The position numbers and the translations under genes are program-made. Below the pieces are notes generated by a model. The model had not been told where the DNA came from, ran no database searches, and saw only the letters and a program-made list of their open reading frames with translations. From JBBQCW01 sp038319025 (lineage in GTDB: Bacteria > Actinomycetota > Thermoleophilia > Solirubrobacterales > Solirubrobacteraceae), in NCBI GenBank assembly GCA_038319025.1, contig JBBQCW010000027.1:1-22419 (forward strand): a DNA stretch of 22,419 nt. Reading direction: 5' to 3'. This document shows, in pieces, positions 5,331-12,338 of this stretch. Each line of letters opens with the position of its first letter. The first letter of the stretch is position 1.

Positions 5331-7187
5331 CTAGGAGAAGGGTGTCAGGGATGCGGCGCCGAGGACGCCGGCCACCTTCAGCACGACGAGCAGGCAGCCG
5401 CCGATCACGACGCCCAGCAGGATCGCGCCGCGGCGCGCTCGACGCTGGCGCGCGGCTGCTAAGTCGCCGGCCGGACGGGATGAGACGGCCCTGGCGGTGG
5501 CCGGCGGGTCGAGCTCGTAGAGATGGTCGAACTCGTCGGTGTCCCACGAGCCGATCGACGCGACGGTGGGGCGCTCAGTGAGCCCTGCGGGTTCGTCAGG
5601 GTGGGCCGTCGGCTCGGCCGGGCCGGCGTCGCCGAACGGGCCAAACACGGCGACTGCAGCGGCGGGAGCGTCGGCGTCGGCGTCGGCGTCGGCCTCGGCT
5701 GAGGCGGCCTGGTGCTCCGGCGCGGACACGTCCTCCGGCGCGGCTGCGGCCGCCGTCGGCGCCACGGCGGTCGCCGCGGCGAGCCGCCGTTCCAGCTCGG
5801 CGCGTTCGTCGATGGCCAGGCGCGTCTCCTCCTCGGCGCGGGCACGCGCCCCACGCTCGGCCTGCAGGTCCGCCGTGAGGCGCGCGAGATCGGCGTCGAC
5901 GACCGTGCTCTGCCGGGCGGGGGTCGGCGCCGGATCGGCGGGGGGCGTCGAAGTCGAAGAAGGTCCCGCGGTCTGCTCGTGTGCGGCGGTGAGCGCGTTC
6001 TGCAGGCGGCTGCGCTCCTCGCCGGCCGCGACGAGTTCTCCTGCCATCACGCGCATCTGGCGCTGGGTCTCTTCCGCGCGCGCACGTTGGGTGGCGAGCT
6101 CCGCGATCAGGGCTTCTTCTCCGGGGGCGACGCCGAGCGCGTCCCGTTCGGTGATGGCCGCCAACTGCCGCTCGGCATCCGCGGCGCGCCGCTCCGCCGC
6201 GTTGGCGCGCGCGAGCAGCTCTCGCGTCTGCCGGCGCTTTTCCACCGCAACCTCGGCCGCTGCGTCTGACTGCAGCGCGCGGACCCGCTCGCGCTCTTTT
6301 TCCAGCGCCGCCCGCAGCTCGTCACGAGCGATCTGAAGGTCCACCGCACGCGCGGCATGCTCAGCGGCTTGGGCTTGGGCGGCGACCTGCCCCCGTGTCG
6401 CCTCCTCGGCCAGCGCGCGTTGCGCGGCGACGGCCATGGCGGCCCGTTCGCGCTCGCGTTCCCGTTCGCTGTCGGCGTCGGTGCCGGCGGAGTCAGCGGT
6501 GCTCTGTGCTTCCAGGGTGCGGCGACGCTGGGCGGTCAGTTCCTCGTCGAGTTCGCGCACGCGAGCCTGGGCGAGGGCCAGCGCCCCGACCGCCGCCTCG
6601 GCGTCCCGCGCGCGCTGGCCGGCATCAGCGCGAGCGTGCTCACGCTCAGACTCAAGCTCGGCCCGAGCATGGGTCAGCTCGTCTTCGGCGATATCGGCGC
6701 GGACGGTCTGCGCCGAGCGCGCAGCGCGTTCACGATCCAGCGCGGCTTCGGCGTCGCGTAGCGTGCGGCGGCGTTCGTCAGCGAGGCGCTCGGCGTCGGC
6801 GCGCAGTTCGCGCTCGTGGGCGAGCTCGGCACCGGCGGAGCGCATCGGCAGCCGCCCGCGACCGCGAGCGGACGGAGCGGGGAGGTCGACGATCGCCCCC
6901 CGACCGCCGTCGAGCGCAAAGGCGATCCGCCCGTCCCCCACGACTTGCTCGGGCGCCGCGTAGCTTGCGCGCCACAGGTCAGGCTCCGGGCCGGCCTGGG
7001 GTGGGGTGGCGTCGGGGCCGGGGAGCGGGGAGAGCCGTTGGCTGCGGCGGCCGTCGTCGACCACGAGCAGCGGCATCGGGAGCGGCTCGCGGGTCTCGGC
7101 GTGCCAGCGGCCTTCGATGCGCAGCAGCACGGTGCCGGGGGTGGCGGGGACGTGCTCGAACAGTTCGGCCTCGAAGCGGGTGCTCAT
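5331..7187 (-). CDS. Large coiled-coil protein with C-terminal membrane anchor, function unknown
   Basis: The protein has 618 residues. The N-terminal part (about 1-110) is a compact beta-rich region (VLLRIEGRWHAETREPLPMPLLVVDDGRR). About 115-480 is almost unbroken Arg/Glu/Ala coiled coil. A Pro/Ala/Asp-rich linker with an Asp-Ala repeat follows, and one transmembrane helix lies near the C-terminus (ILLGVVIGGCLLVVLKVAGVLG). This suggests a long rod tethered to the membrane with its N-domain in the cytoplasm. The start codon overlaps the tmk stop (ATGA), and the following membrane-protein gene starts immediately after its TAG, so the three genes are coupled. I do not recognise a family. A structural or cell-envelope role is plausible but unproven. 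Confidence 0.75.
   Translation of the reverse strand: MSTRFEAELFEHVPATPGTVLLRIEGRWHAETREPLPMPLLVVDDGRRSQRLSPLPGPDATPPQAGPEPDLWRASYAAPEQVVGDGRIAFALDGGRGAIVDLPAPSARGRGRLPMRSAGAELAHERELRADAERLADERRRTLRDAEAALDRERAARSAQTVRADIAEDELTHARAELESEREHARADAGQRARDAEAAVGALALAQARVRELDEELTAQRRRTLEAQSTADSAGTDADSERERERERAAMAVAAQRALAEEATRGQVAAQAQAAEHAARAVDLQIARDELRAALEKERERVRALQSDAAAEVAVEKRRQTRELLARANAAERRAADAERQLAAITERDALGVAPGEEALIAELATQRARAEETQRQMRVMAGELVAAGEERSRLQNALTAAHEQTAGPSSTSTPPADPAPTPARQSTVVDADLARLTADLQAERGARARAEEETRLAIDERAELERRLAAATAVAPTAAAAAPEDVSAPEHQAASAEADADADADAPAAAVAVFGPFGDAGPAEPTAHPDEPAGLTERPTVASIGSWDTDEFDHLYELDPPATARAVSSRPAGDLAAARQRRARRGAILLGVVIGGCLLVVLKVAGVLGAASLTPFS
5668..5697. repeat. Hexanucleotide repeat (GCGTCG)4 plus one variant unit
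   Basis: Four exact GCGTCG units (5668-5691) and one GCCTCG unit lie inside the coiled-coil gene and encode its Asp-Ala repeat on the minus strand. The six-base unit means that slippage changes length without breaking the frame. Confidence 0.6.
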
Positions 7188-7822
7188 CGGGGGTCTGATG
7201 GTGTCAGGAGGTCGGCGAGCGCGCCGTGCGCATCAGCCAGCAGGCTGGCCGGGTCGACGCTTGCGTCGAGCACCGCGAAGCGGTTGGGCTCCGCGGCCGC
7301 CAGCGTGTCGTAGGCGGCGGCGATCGTGACGAAGAAGGCATCGGGCTCCTGCTCCAGTCGGTCGGCCGCTTCGCCGCGGTCGGCTTGGCGGCTACGGGCC
7401 TGCGCCGGGTCGATGCGCAGGAGCAGGGTGCGGTCGGGCACGAGGCCGCCGACGGCGAGCATGTTGACGGCACGCACCTCCTCTACGCCGAGGCCGCGTG
7501 CGGCACCCTGGTAGGCGAGCGATGAGTCCACAAAGCGGTCGAGCAGGATCCAGCGGCCCGCGTCGAGTGCGGGCCGGACGCGCTCGGCAACGAGTTGCGC
7601 CCGGGCTGCGGCGTACAGCAGCGCCTCGGCGGCGGGGTCAACCCGCAGCGCGGGATCCTTTACGAGCGTGCGGATCCGTTCGGAGAGGACGACGCCGCCC
7701 GGTTCGCGCAGCAGCTCGATCTCAACGCCCGCCTGTCGGAGGTCGCGGGCGAGCGCCGTCGCGAGCGTTGATTTGCCCGCGCCGTCGATCCCCTCGATGG
7801 TGATGAGCCGCCCTCGCGTCAT
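7184..7822 (-). CDS. tmk: Thymidylate kinase
   Basis: The 212-residue protein phosphorylates dTMP to dTDP. It shows the P-loop GIDGAGKST (11-19), the REPGG loop (39-43) that contacts substrate and phosphates, the DRF motif with DSSLAYQG (95-105), and an Arg-rich lid region (RSRQADRGEAADRLEQ). The start at 7822 (MTRGRLITIEG) places the P-loop at the normal distance from the N-terminus; the frame continues upstream to 7954 but would overlap holB. Its TGA overlaps the ATG of the coiled-coil gene by 4 nt. The pair tmk-holB is a common neighbourhood, here arranged divergently with only 36 nt between starts. Confidence 0.95.
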   Translation of the reverse strand: MTRGRLITIEGIDGAGKSTLATALARDLRQAGVEIELLREPGGVVLSERIRTLVKDPALRVDPAAEALLYAAARAQLVAERVRPALDAGRWILLDRFVDSSLAYQGAARGLGVEEVRAVNMLAVGGLVPDRTLLLRIDPAQARSRQADRGEAADRLEQEPDAFFVTIAAAYDTLAAAEPNRFAVLDASVDPASLLADAHGALADLLTPSDPR

Positions 7823-7833
7823 CGGCCGCGCCG

Positions 7834-7839
7834 ACGATA
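7834..7839 (-). promoter_or_regulatory. Candidate -10 (TATCGT) for tmk
   Basis: On the minus strand TATCGT ends 11 nt before the tmk ATG. It lies only 4 bp from the opposing holB -10, so the two promoters would overlap and exclude each other. Confidence 0.35.
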
Positions 7840-7843
7840 CCCG

Positions 7844-7849
7844 TAGCAT
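7844..7849 (+). promoter_or_regulatory. Candidate leaderless -10 (TAGCAT) for holB
   Basis: TAGCAT is 9 nt before the GTG at 7859, and no ribosome site is present (CCTCCCC precedes the GTG). This fits a leaderless or near-leaderless transcript. Confidence 0.4.
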
Positions 7850-7858
7850 CGCCTCCCC

Positions 7859-8977
7859 GTGCTCGCCGCTTTGGAACGCCACCCTCACGCCCGCGCGGTT
7901 CTCGGCGGGGCGCTCGCACCGGGAGGCGCTCCGTCGCATGCGTATCTGTTCCACGGGCCGGCGGGATCAGGCAAGCGCGCGGCCGCTCGCGCGCTCGCGG
8001 GAGTGCTGCTGTCGGAGGGGTCCACGGACCGCGAGGGGGCGTTGGCGCGCGTGGAGCACGGCACGCACCCCGATCTCACCTGGGTGGTGCCGACAGGCGC
8101 GACGGTGATGCGCGTGAGCGACATCGACGAGCCGGTGGTGGCCGCGGCGACGCGCACGCCGTTCGAGGCGCGTCGACGTGTGTTTGTGATCGAGGGAGCG
8201 GACCTGATGAACGATGAGGCGGCGAACCGGATGCTCAAGACGCTGGAGGAGCCGCCCTCGTACGCGCATCTGGTGTTGCTGACCGACAACCTGTCGGCGG
8301 TGCTGCCGACGATCGCCTCGCGTTGTCAGCCGGTGCGGTTTGACCCGCGGACGCCGGAGGAGATCGCGCGCTCCATGTCGGGTGCCGAGCCCAAGACGGC
8401 GCTGGCCTGCGCGCGGTTGGCGATGGGCGATGCGGCGCGGGCGCGGATGCTCGCGTTCGGGGAGGGTGCGGCCCTGCGCGGTCGGGCGGAGGCGTTTGCC
8501 CGCGCCGCGTGCGCGGGGCGCCCGGCGCCGGCGGTGGCCGATGCGCTCGTCGAGCGCGCGAAAGCGTTGGGGGTCGCGGCCGGCGAGTCGGTGACTGAGG
8601 CGGTGGCCGCGGAGCAGGACATGCTGCCGCGCAAGGAGCAGTCGCGGGCCCGCCGTGACGGTGAGGACCGGGCCAAGCGCGCCGCCCGCGGCGCGCGGAC
8701 GGACGCGTTGGATATGGCGCTGGTGCTGGTCGGGTTGTGGCTGCGCGACGTGGCGTTCGTGATGGACGGGGTGCCGGAGCTGGTTTACGCCGTGGATCGG
8801 CTGGCGCAGATCGAGGAGGACGCGGCCTCGCTGCGCGAGCGCGACGTGCCGACCGGCCGTCCGTTGGACGGCGTCGCCGCCATCGACGAGGTGCGCTTTG
8901 GCTTGCGCGAGTTGAACCTCACCGAGGAGTCGGCGCTGGACGCGCTCGGTGTCCACCTCGCGCGCCTGCTGGGCTGA
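7859..8977 (+). CDS. holB: DNA polymerase III delta' subunit (clamp loader)
   Basis: The 372-residue AAA+ protein is of the clamp-loader type. It starts with the family pattern HPHARAVLGGAL...SHAYLFHGPAGSGKR (Walker A 33-40). It continues with HGTHPDL, the Walker B-like block RRRVFVIEGADLMNDEAANRMLKTLEEPP and the SRC motif (154-156) that supplies the arginine finger. It loads the sliding clamp with DnaX and HolA. The segment between Walker A and HGTHPDL normally carries a four-cysteine zinc site, but here it has no Cys at all. The GTG start is set by homology-like spacing and the upstream -10. The C-terminal third is helical, as expected for the collar domain. It converges with uppP, 15 nt apart. 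Confidence 0.93.
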   Translation: MLAALERHPHARAVLGGALAPGGAPSHAYLFHGPAGSGKRAAARALAGVLLSEGSTDREGALARVEHGTHPDLTWVVPTGATVMRVSDIDEPVVAAATRTPFEARRRVFVIEGADLMNDEAANRMLKTLEEPPSYAHLVLLTDNLSAVLPTIASRCQPVRFDPRTPEEIARSMSGAEPKTALACARLAMGDAARARMLAFGEGAALRGRAEAFARAACAGRPAPAVADALVERAKALGVAAGESVTEAVAAEQDMLPRKEQSRARRDGEDRAKRAARGARTDALDMALVLVGLWLRDVAFVMDGVPELVYAVDRLAQIEEDAASLRERDVPTGRPLDGVAAIDEVRFGLRELNLTEESALDALGVHLARLLG

Positions 8978-8992
8978 ACGGCTGGCGGCTTC

Positions 8993-9814
8993 TCAGTTGA
9001 TCGTGTCGGTGAGCGCGAGACCCAGGATCAGCGTGCCGACCACGAACCGGTAGATCACGAACACCGACAGGTTGTGCGTGCGCAGGTACTTGAGCAGGAA
9101 GGCGATCGACCAGTAGCCGACGCCGAACGCGACGACCGTGGCGATGATCGTCGGGACGGTGCCGGCCGCAGCGCCGTCGTGACCGCCGACCTTGCGCAGC
9201 TCGAACAGCCCGGAGAGCACGACCGCGGGCACGGAGAGCAGGAACGAGAATCGCGCCGCCGCCTCGCGCGTGAAGCCGAGGTAAAGCCCGGCGACGATCG
9301 TCGTGCCGCTGCGCGAGAACCCGGGTATCAGCGCGAGCGCCTGGATGACGCCGATCGTGACGCCCGAGCGGGTGTCGAGGTCTTCTAGCTCGCGCGTCTG
9401 CTTGGCGTGCGCGTCGACGACGGCCATCACGATCGAGAAGAGAATCATCGCGCTGGCGATCACCTCGAGGTGGCGCAGCGGGCCTTCGATCTGTTTGTGG
9501 AATATGAGCCCAAGGATGCCGATGGGGATCGTGCCGACGATGAGGTACCAGCCCATCCGCGAGTCCAACGTGCCGCGCAGTTCCTTGTTGCGCAGCCCGG
9601 CCCACCAGCCTTTGAATACCCGTAGGAGGTCGTGGCGGAAATAGAGCAGGACGGCGGCCATCGTGCCGAGCTGGCAGACGGCGGTGAAGGCGGCCCCGGG
9701 GTCACGCCAGCCGAAGACGGCGGGCACGAAGCGCAGGTGCGCGGTGGAGGAGATCGGCAGGAACTCCGACAGGCCTTGGACGACCCCGAGCACGATGGCT
9801 TGGAGTGCGTTCAC
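8993..9814 (-). CDS. uppP: Undecaprenyl-diphosphatase (UppP/BacA family)
   Basis: The 273-residue polytopic membrane protein removes a phosphate from undecaprenyl diphosphate to recycle the lipid carrier of peptidoglycan synthesis; overexpression is linked to bacitracin resistance. The two family signatures are both present: GLSEFLPISSTAHL (14-27, catalytic Glu17) and PGFSRSGTT (164-172, with the conserved Arg168). About seven to eight hydrophobic segments are visible. The GTG start overlaps the TGA of the PHP gene (GTGA), so it is the last gene of a three-gene operon. Length and motifs are normal. Confidence 0.96.
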   Translation of the reverse strand: MNALQAIVLGVVQGLSEFLPISSTAHLRFVPAVFGWRDPGAAFTAVCQLGTMAAVLLYFRHDLLRVFKGWWAGLRNKELRGTLDSRMGWYLIVGTIPIGILGLIFHKQIEGPLRHLEVIASAMILFSIVMAVVDAHAKQTRELEDLDTRSGVTIGVIQALALIPGFSRSGTTIVAGLYLGFTREAAARFSFLLSVPAVVLSGLFELRKVGGHDGAAAGTVPTIIATVVAFGVGYWSIAFLLKYLRTHNLSVFVIYRFVVGTLILGLALTDTIN

Positions 9815-10692
9815 TCGGCGGCGCCGATCGTCCCGAGGTTGGGCGTCAGCCCGTACAGCTCAAAGGCGCGGAACTTGGAGAACTGCGGATGGTCGGGACC
9901 GTGGTAGTCGGCGCTGCCGGTGCTCAGCAGGCCGCGCTCATCGGCGGTGCGAGCGAGCAGTCGCGTCTGTGCTTCGTCGTGGGCGGCGTAAAACGCCTCC
10001 ACACCGTCGAGTCCATGGTCGTCCTGGAAACGTGCGATCGCGCCCAGTACGACGTCCGGCTTCTTGATGTCCCAGAACGGGTGCGCCCACACGGCTACGC
10101 CGCCGGCGGCATGGATCGCCTCGATAGCCTCGCCGACCGTCGGCGTGGTGCGCTGCCGGTAGGCCGGCGTGCCAGGGATCAGGTACGCCACGAGGAGCTT
10201 GCTGAAGTCCGCGTCCAAGCCTTCGTCCTTCAAGCGCTGCGCGTTATCCGGGTGGTGATAGGTGGCCTGCGCGAGGTGAGGGCGGCCGACGGGTTTGCCC
10301 TCGGCGCGTCGAGCGTCGAGCGGCGCCTGGTTGACCGACCAGCCCAGCTCGCGTAGCGCGTCCTCCATGCGCCCGATCCGGGCGCTGCGGTCCTCCCGCC
10401 ACGCGTCGAGGCGCACGAGGAACGCGGGGTCGTGATGGTCGATGTCGTAGCCGAGGATGTGCAGGTCCTCGTGCTCGCCGTCGATCGAGGAGATCTCCGA
10501 TGACCGCACGACGTTCACGCCGTGCGTCCAGCCGGCGGCGAGGGCCTCGTCGACCCCGCCGACCGTATCGTGGTCGCTCAGGGCCAGCATTTCGACGCCG
10601 GCGGCCGCCGCGCGTGCGACAACCTCTGCGGCGGGCAGCGCGCCGTCGGAGTGCGTGGAGTGCGACTGCAGATCGAACGTCGGCGCGCTCAT
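9811..10692 (-). CDS. PHP-domain phosphoesterase (YciV/TrpH-like)
   Basis: The 293-residue protein has the PHP metal-binding motifs: DLQSHSTHSDG (7-17, His11/His14/Asp16), LSDHDTVGG (38-46), the WAHPF block and a C-terminal SADYHGP. It resembles the YciV/RNase AM group, which hydrolyses 3',5'-nucleoside bisphosphates and short RNA 5' ends, but substrate cannot be decided from sequence alone. The ATG overlaps the TGA of the upstream 100-residue gene, and the stop overlaps the uppP start, so translation of the three genes is probably coupled. Confidence 0.9.
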   Translation of the reverse strand: MSAPTFDLQSHSTHSDGALPAAEVVARAAAAGVEMLALSDHDTVGGVDEALAAGWTHGVNVVRSSEISSIDGEHEDLHILGYDIDHHDPAFLVRLDAWREDRSARIGRMEDALRELGWSVNQAPLDARRAEGKPVGRPHLAQATYHHPDNAQRLKDEGLDADFSKLLVAYLIPGTPAYRQRTTPTVGEAIEAIHAAGGVAVWAHPFWDIKKPDVVLGAIARFQDDHGLDGVEAFYAAHDEAQTRLLARTADERGLLSTGSADYHGPDHPQFSKFRAFELYGLTPNLGTIGAAE

Positions 10693-10991
10693 GCGGCCGG
10701 CTCGAGATCCTCTTCAGGGTCGTGCTCGGGCGCGACCTCGCTCAGCGCGACGCGCTTGGGAATCAGCCGTGCTGCGGCCTCGATGCGGGCCTTCAGCGGG
10801 GCGGCCGTGCGGCCGACGATGTCGCGTTCCGCGGCGCCCATCTTGGGCCAGCCGGTGCGCAGTTGGGCCAGCAGCTCCTCGGCGACGTCGAGCGCCTCGC
10901 GGGCGGTGCCGTATGCCGTCTCGGCGATCGCCTCCTCGGCGGCCGTGACCTGGAGCCCCGCCTCGGCGAGGAGTTTGAGGTGTGCATCCAT
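10689..10991 (-). CDS. Small helical protein, function unknown
   Basis: The 100-residue product begins MDAHLKLLAEAGLQV and is predicted to be almost all alpha-helical, with an acidic tail (EHDPEEDLEPAA). No known domain is recognised. The start at 10991 is supported by TATCGT 7 nt upstream on the minus strand, giving a leaderless transcript. It is first in the operon with the PHP phosphoesterase and uppP, and its stop overlaps the next start (ATGA). The frame extends further upstream to 11246, but that would run through the vapB promoter and operators, so the longer version is rejected. Confidence 0.7.
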   Translation of the reverse strand: MDAHLKLLAEAGLQVTAAEEAIAETAYGTAREALDVAEELLAQLRTGWPKMGAAERDIVGRTAAPLKARIEAAARLIPKRVALSEVAPEHDPEEDLEPAA

Positions 10992-10998
10992 GGGCTGG

Positions 10999-11004
10999 AC
11001 GATA
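10999..11004 (-). promoter_or_regulatory. Leaderless -10 (TATCGT) of the small protein-PHP-uppP operon
   Basis: TATCGT on the minus strand ends 7 nt before the ATG at 10991, with no ribosome site between. It is the only promoter-like element seen for the three-gene unit. Confidence 0.5.
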
Positions 11005-11091
11005 TGGCCCGGGGAGGACGCGGGGAGCTCTGAAGCCAGTAATGGCACAGAGTTGTCACGTCTGGGCACAGACACGGAACATCGATCTGCG

Positions 11092-11097
11092 TACGGT
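11092..11097 (+). promoter_or_regulatory. Candidate -10 (TACGGT) for the toxin-antitoxin operon
   Basis: TACGGT is 6 nt before an in-frame ATG at 11104, with CAGACA 17 bp upstream as a weak -35. Transcription from here would either be leaderless for a 100-residue antitoxin or give a leader of about 63 nt to the ATG at 11167. A second possible pair (TTGAGA 11129-11134, AAACAT 11152-11157) would be leaderless for 11167. Confidence 0.4.
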
Positions 11098-11135
11098 CGT
11101 CTCATGGCCGCCGAACCCACCCTGTGCATTGAGAA

Positions 11136-11150
11136 CATGTGCGGCACATG
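11136..11150. promoter_or_regulatory. Toxin-antitoxin operator 1
   Basis: CATGTG-CGG-CACATG is a perfect inverted repeat. It is identical, apart from one spacer base, to the second copy 19 bp downstream. Confidence 0.7.
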
Positions 11151-11153
11151 CAA

Positions 11154-11170
11154 ACATGTGAGGCACATGT
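11154..11170. promoter_or_regulatory. Toxin-antitoxin operator 2, overlapping the antitoxin ATG
   Basis: ACATGTG-AGG-CACATGT is a perfect 7-bp inverted repeat. Two palindromes 19 bp apart (about two helical turns) suit cooperative binding by ribbon-helix-helix antitoxin dimers, the usual autoregulation of such modules. Confidence 0.7.
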
Positions 11171-11406
11171 CCAAGATGATCCAGATCAGGAATGTCCCCG
11201 ACGATCTGCACGCACAGGTCAAGCAGCGCGCCGCGGAGCTGCACATGACGATGTCCGACTACCTGATCCTGGAGCTGAACAGCGTGGTCGGGAAGCCAAC
11301 CTGGGCGGAACTGACGGCGGAGATTGAGCTGGAGGAGCCGACGAATTTCGACATCGAGGCGATGATTCGCGACCTTCATCGGGAGCGAGAGGAACGCGGC
11401 GGCTGA
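11167..11406 (+). CDS. vapB: Ribbon-helix-helix antitoxin (VapB/FitA-like)
   Basis: The 79-residue protein begins with an RHH DNA-binding domain: strand MIQIRNVP, then helices DDLHAQVKQRAAELH and MTMSDYLILELN. A C-terminal acidic/amphipathic tail (LEEPTNFDIEAMIRDLHRERE) would wrap around and block the toxin. It overlaps the PIN toxin start by one base (TGATG). A longer version from ATG 11104 (100 residues, adding MAAEPTLCIENMCGTCKHVRH) is in frame and has its own leaderless -10, but its extra codons are exactly the operator palindromes. I therefore prefer 11167, where the RHH fold begins, with moderate certainty. Confidence 0.85.
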   Translation: MSKMIQIRNVPDDLHAQVKQRAAELHMTMSDYLILELNSVVGKPTWAELTAEIELEEPTNFDIEAMIRDLHREREERGG

Positions 11407-11810
11407 TGTTTGTTCTCGATGCGTCAATCCTTGTCGCCTACTTCACGCGGCATGACCAGCAGCAGCGCGTGAAACAGGTGCTCGGCTCCGAATTGAGGGG
11501 CCACGGCCCAGAGATGTACGCGCCAGGGCTTGTCGACCTCGAGGTGCTCCATGCGCTCCGGCGCCAGGTGCGGCACCGTGACCTTTCACCCGACAGGGCC
11601 GCCCGCGCCGTTCACTACCTACGCCGCGCCCGCATCACCCGGCTGGAGCACACGCCCCTCGTCCCCCGGATATGGGCACTGCGAGACAACGTCAGTGCCT
11701 ACGACGCCGCGTACGTCGCGGTGGCCGAAGTGTTAGGCGCGACGCTCCTCACCTTTGACCGCCGGCTCGCAGCCAGCACGGGCCACCGGGCCACGATCGT
11801 GGTGCCCTGA
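11406..11810 (+). CDS. vapC: PIN-domain ribonuclease toxin (VapC family)
   Basis: The 134-residue protein carries the PIN acidic residues in order: Asp5 in VLDASILVAY, Glu46 in LVDLEVLHAL, Asp100 in SAYDAAYVAVAE and Asp118 in LLTFDRRLA. The family cuts specific RNAs (tRNA or rRNA) when released from the antitoxin. The full set of catalytic residues suggests an active enzyme. Start and antitoxin stop share one base, ensuring coupled translation. It contains an in-frame TTA leucine codon (AEVLGA), rare for this GC-rich DNA and in line with horizontal acquisition. Confidence 0.93.
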   Translation: MFVLDASILVAYFTRHDQQQRVKQVLGSELRGHGPEMYAPGLVDLEVLHALRRQVRHRDLSPDRAARAVHYLRRARITRLEHTPLVPRIWALRDNVSAYDAAYVAVAEVLGATLLTFDRRLAASTGHRATIVVP

Positions 11811-11861
11811 GCGTTCCCGCTACGCCGCGCCGGCGACGCGGAGCGCCCCCGCTACGCCGCG
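11809..11861. repeat. Two 21-nt direct repeats at the vapC/SRPBCC convergence
   Basis: The units 11809-11829 and 11841-11861 (GAGCG..CCCGCTACGCCGCG) match at 19 of 21 positions. The second covers the SRPBCC stop codon, so the first looks like a duplicated gene end. Confidence 0.5.
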
Positions 11862-12325
11862 GTCGCGGCCTTCGCGCCCCGCGCCCCCACCGGCTCCGCC
11901 AGCGCTTCCGCCAGCCCGCCGACCGCCGCGTCGCCGATGCGGCCAAAGATCAACCGCAGGACCGGGTCGGCCAGGCGCAGCGGGCCCTTCAGCACCAGGT
12001 CGGCGTCGTAGGTCACCTGCGTGCCGCCGGCGTCGGTGGCGGCGAACGTGATCGTGTCCAGCGATACCACCGTTGCGTTCTCCCCGCGCAGCGTCACGGC
12101 GTGCGGTGGGTCGAAGGCGGTGATCCCGTAGACCAGCGGCGTCTTGCGGCCCATAAAATCGGCGATCACCTCGAAACGGCTGCCCTCGCCGATCAGGCCG
12201 TCGTCCAGGCGCCACGCCTCGGCCACGCCCGGATCCCAGGACTGCGTGGTGGAGAAGTCCGACAGGTACGCGAAGACGTCCTCGATCGGGCGTGGACTGT
12301 CGATGGTGGCGAGGTAACGGGCCAT
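11852..12325 (-). CDS. SRPBCC-family (polyketide cyclase/START-like) protein
   Basis: The 157-residue protein has the typical SRPBCC opening: MARYLATIDSPRPIEDVFAYLSDFSTTQSWDPGV, followed by GEGSRFEV, TPLVYGITAFDPPHAVTLRG and a C-terminal helix (DPVLRLIFGRIGDAAVGGL). This helix-grip fold binds hydrophobic ligands; the ligand here is unknown. The start at 12325 has AGGAG 5 nt upstream; longer frames would overlap the SDR gene. It lies 13 nt after the SDR stop, so the two form an operon and may act on the same lipid-like or ketone substrate. Confidence 0.85.
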   Translation of the reverse strand: MARYLATIDSPRPIEDVFAYLSDFSTTQSWDPGVAEAWRLDDGLIGEGSRFEVIADFMGRKTPLVYGITAFDPPHAVTLRGENATVVSLDTITFAATDAGGTQVTYDADLVLKGPLRLADPVLRLIFGRIGDAAVGGLAEALAEPVGARGAKAATAA

Positions 12326-12338
12326 GAGAACTCCTGGT

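Noticed and set aside
5539..6336. Plus-strand Ser/Ala/Arg-rich frame opposite the coiled-coil gene
   Set aside because: A shadow of the minus-strand Glu/Ala/Arg heptads. The minus-strand gene is tied into the tmk operon by overlapping start and stop codons.
7823..7954. Longer tmk start at 7954
   Set aside because: It would overlap the divergent holB coding sequence and push the P-loop about 44 residues further from the N-terminus than in the family.
8919..9605. 228-residue Arg-rich frame overlapping uppP on the same strand
   Set aside because: Out of frame with uppP, which has both family signatures; the alternative is a low-complexity shadow.
10992..11246. N-terminal extension of the small helical protein to 11246
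   Set aside because: It would cross the vapB promoter and operators and adds a Cys-rich segment unlike the rest. A leaderless start at 10991 explains the gene better.
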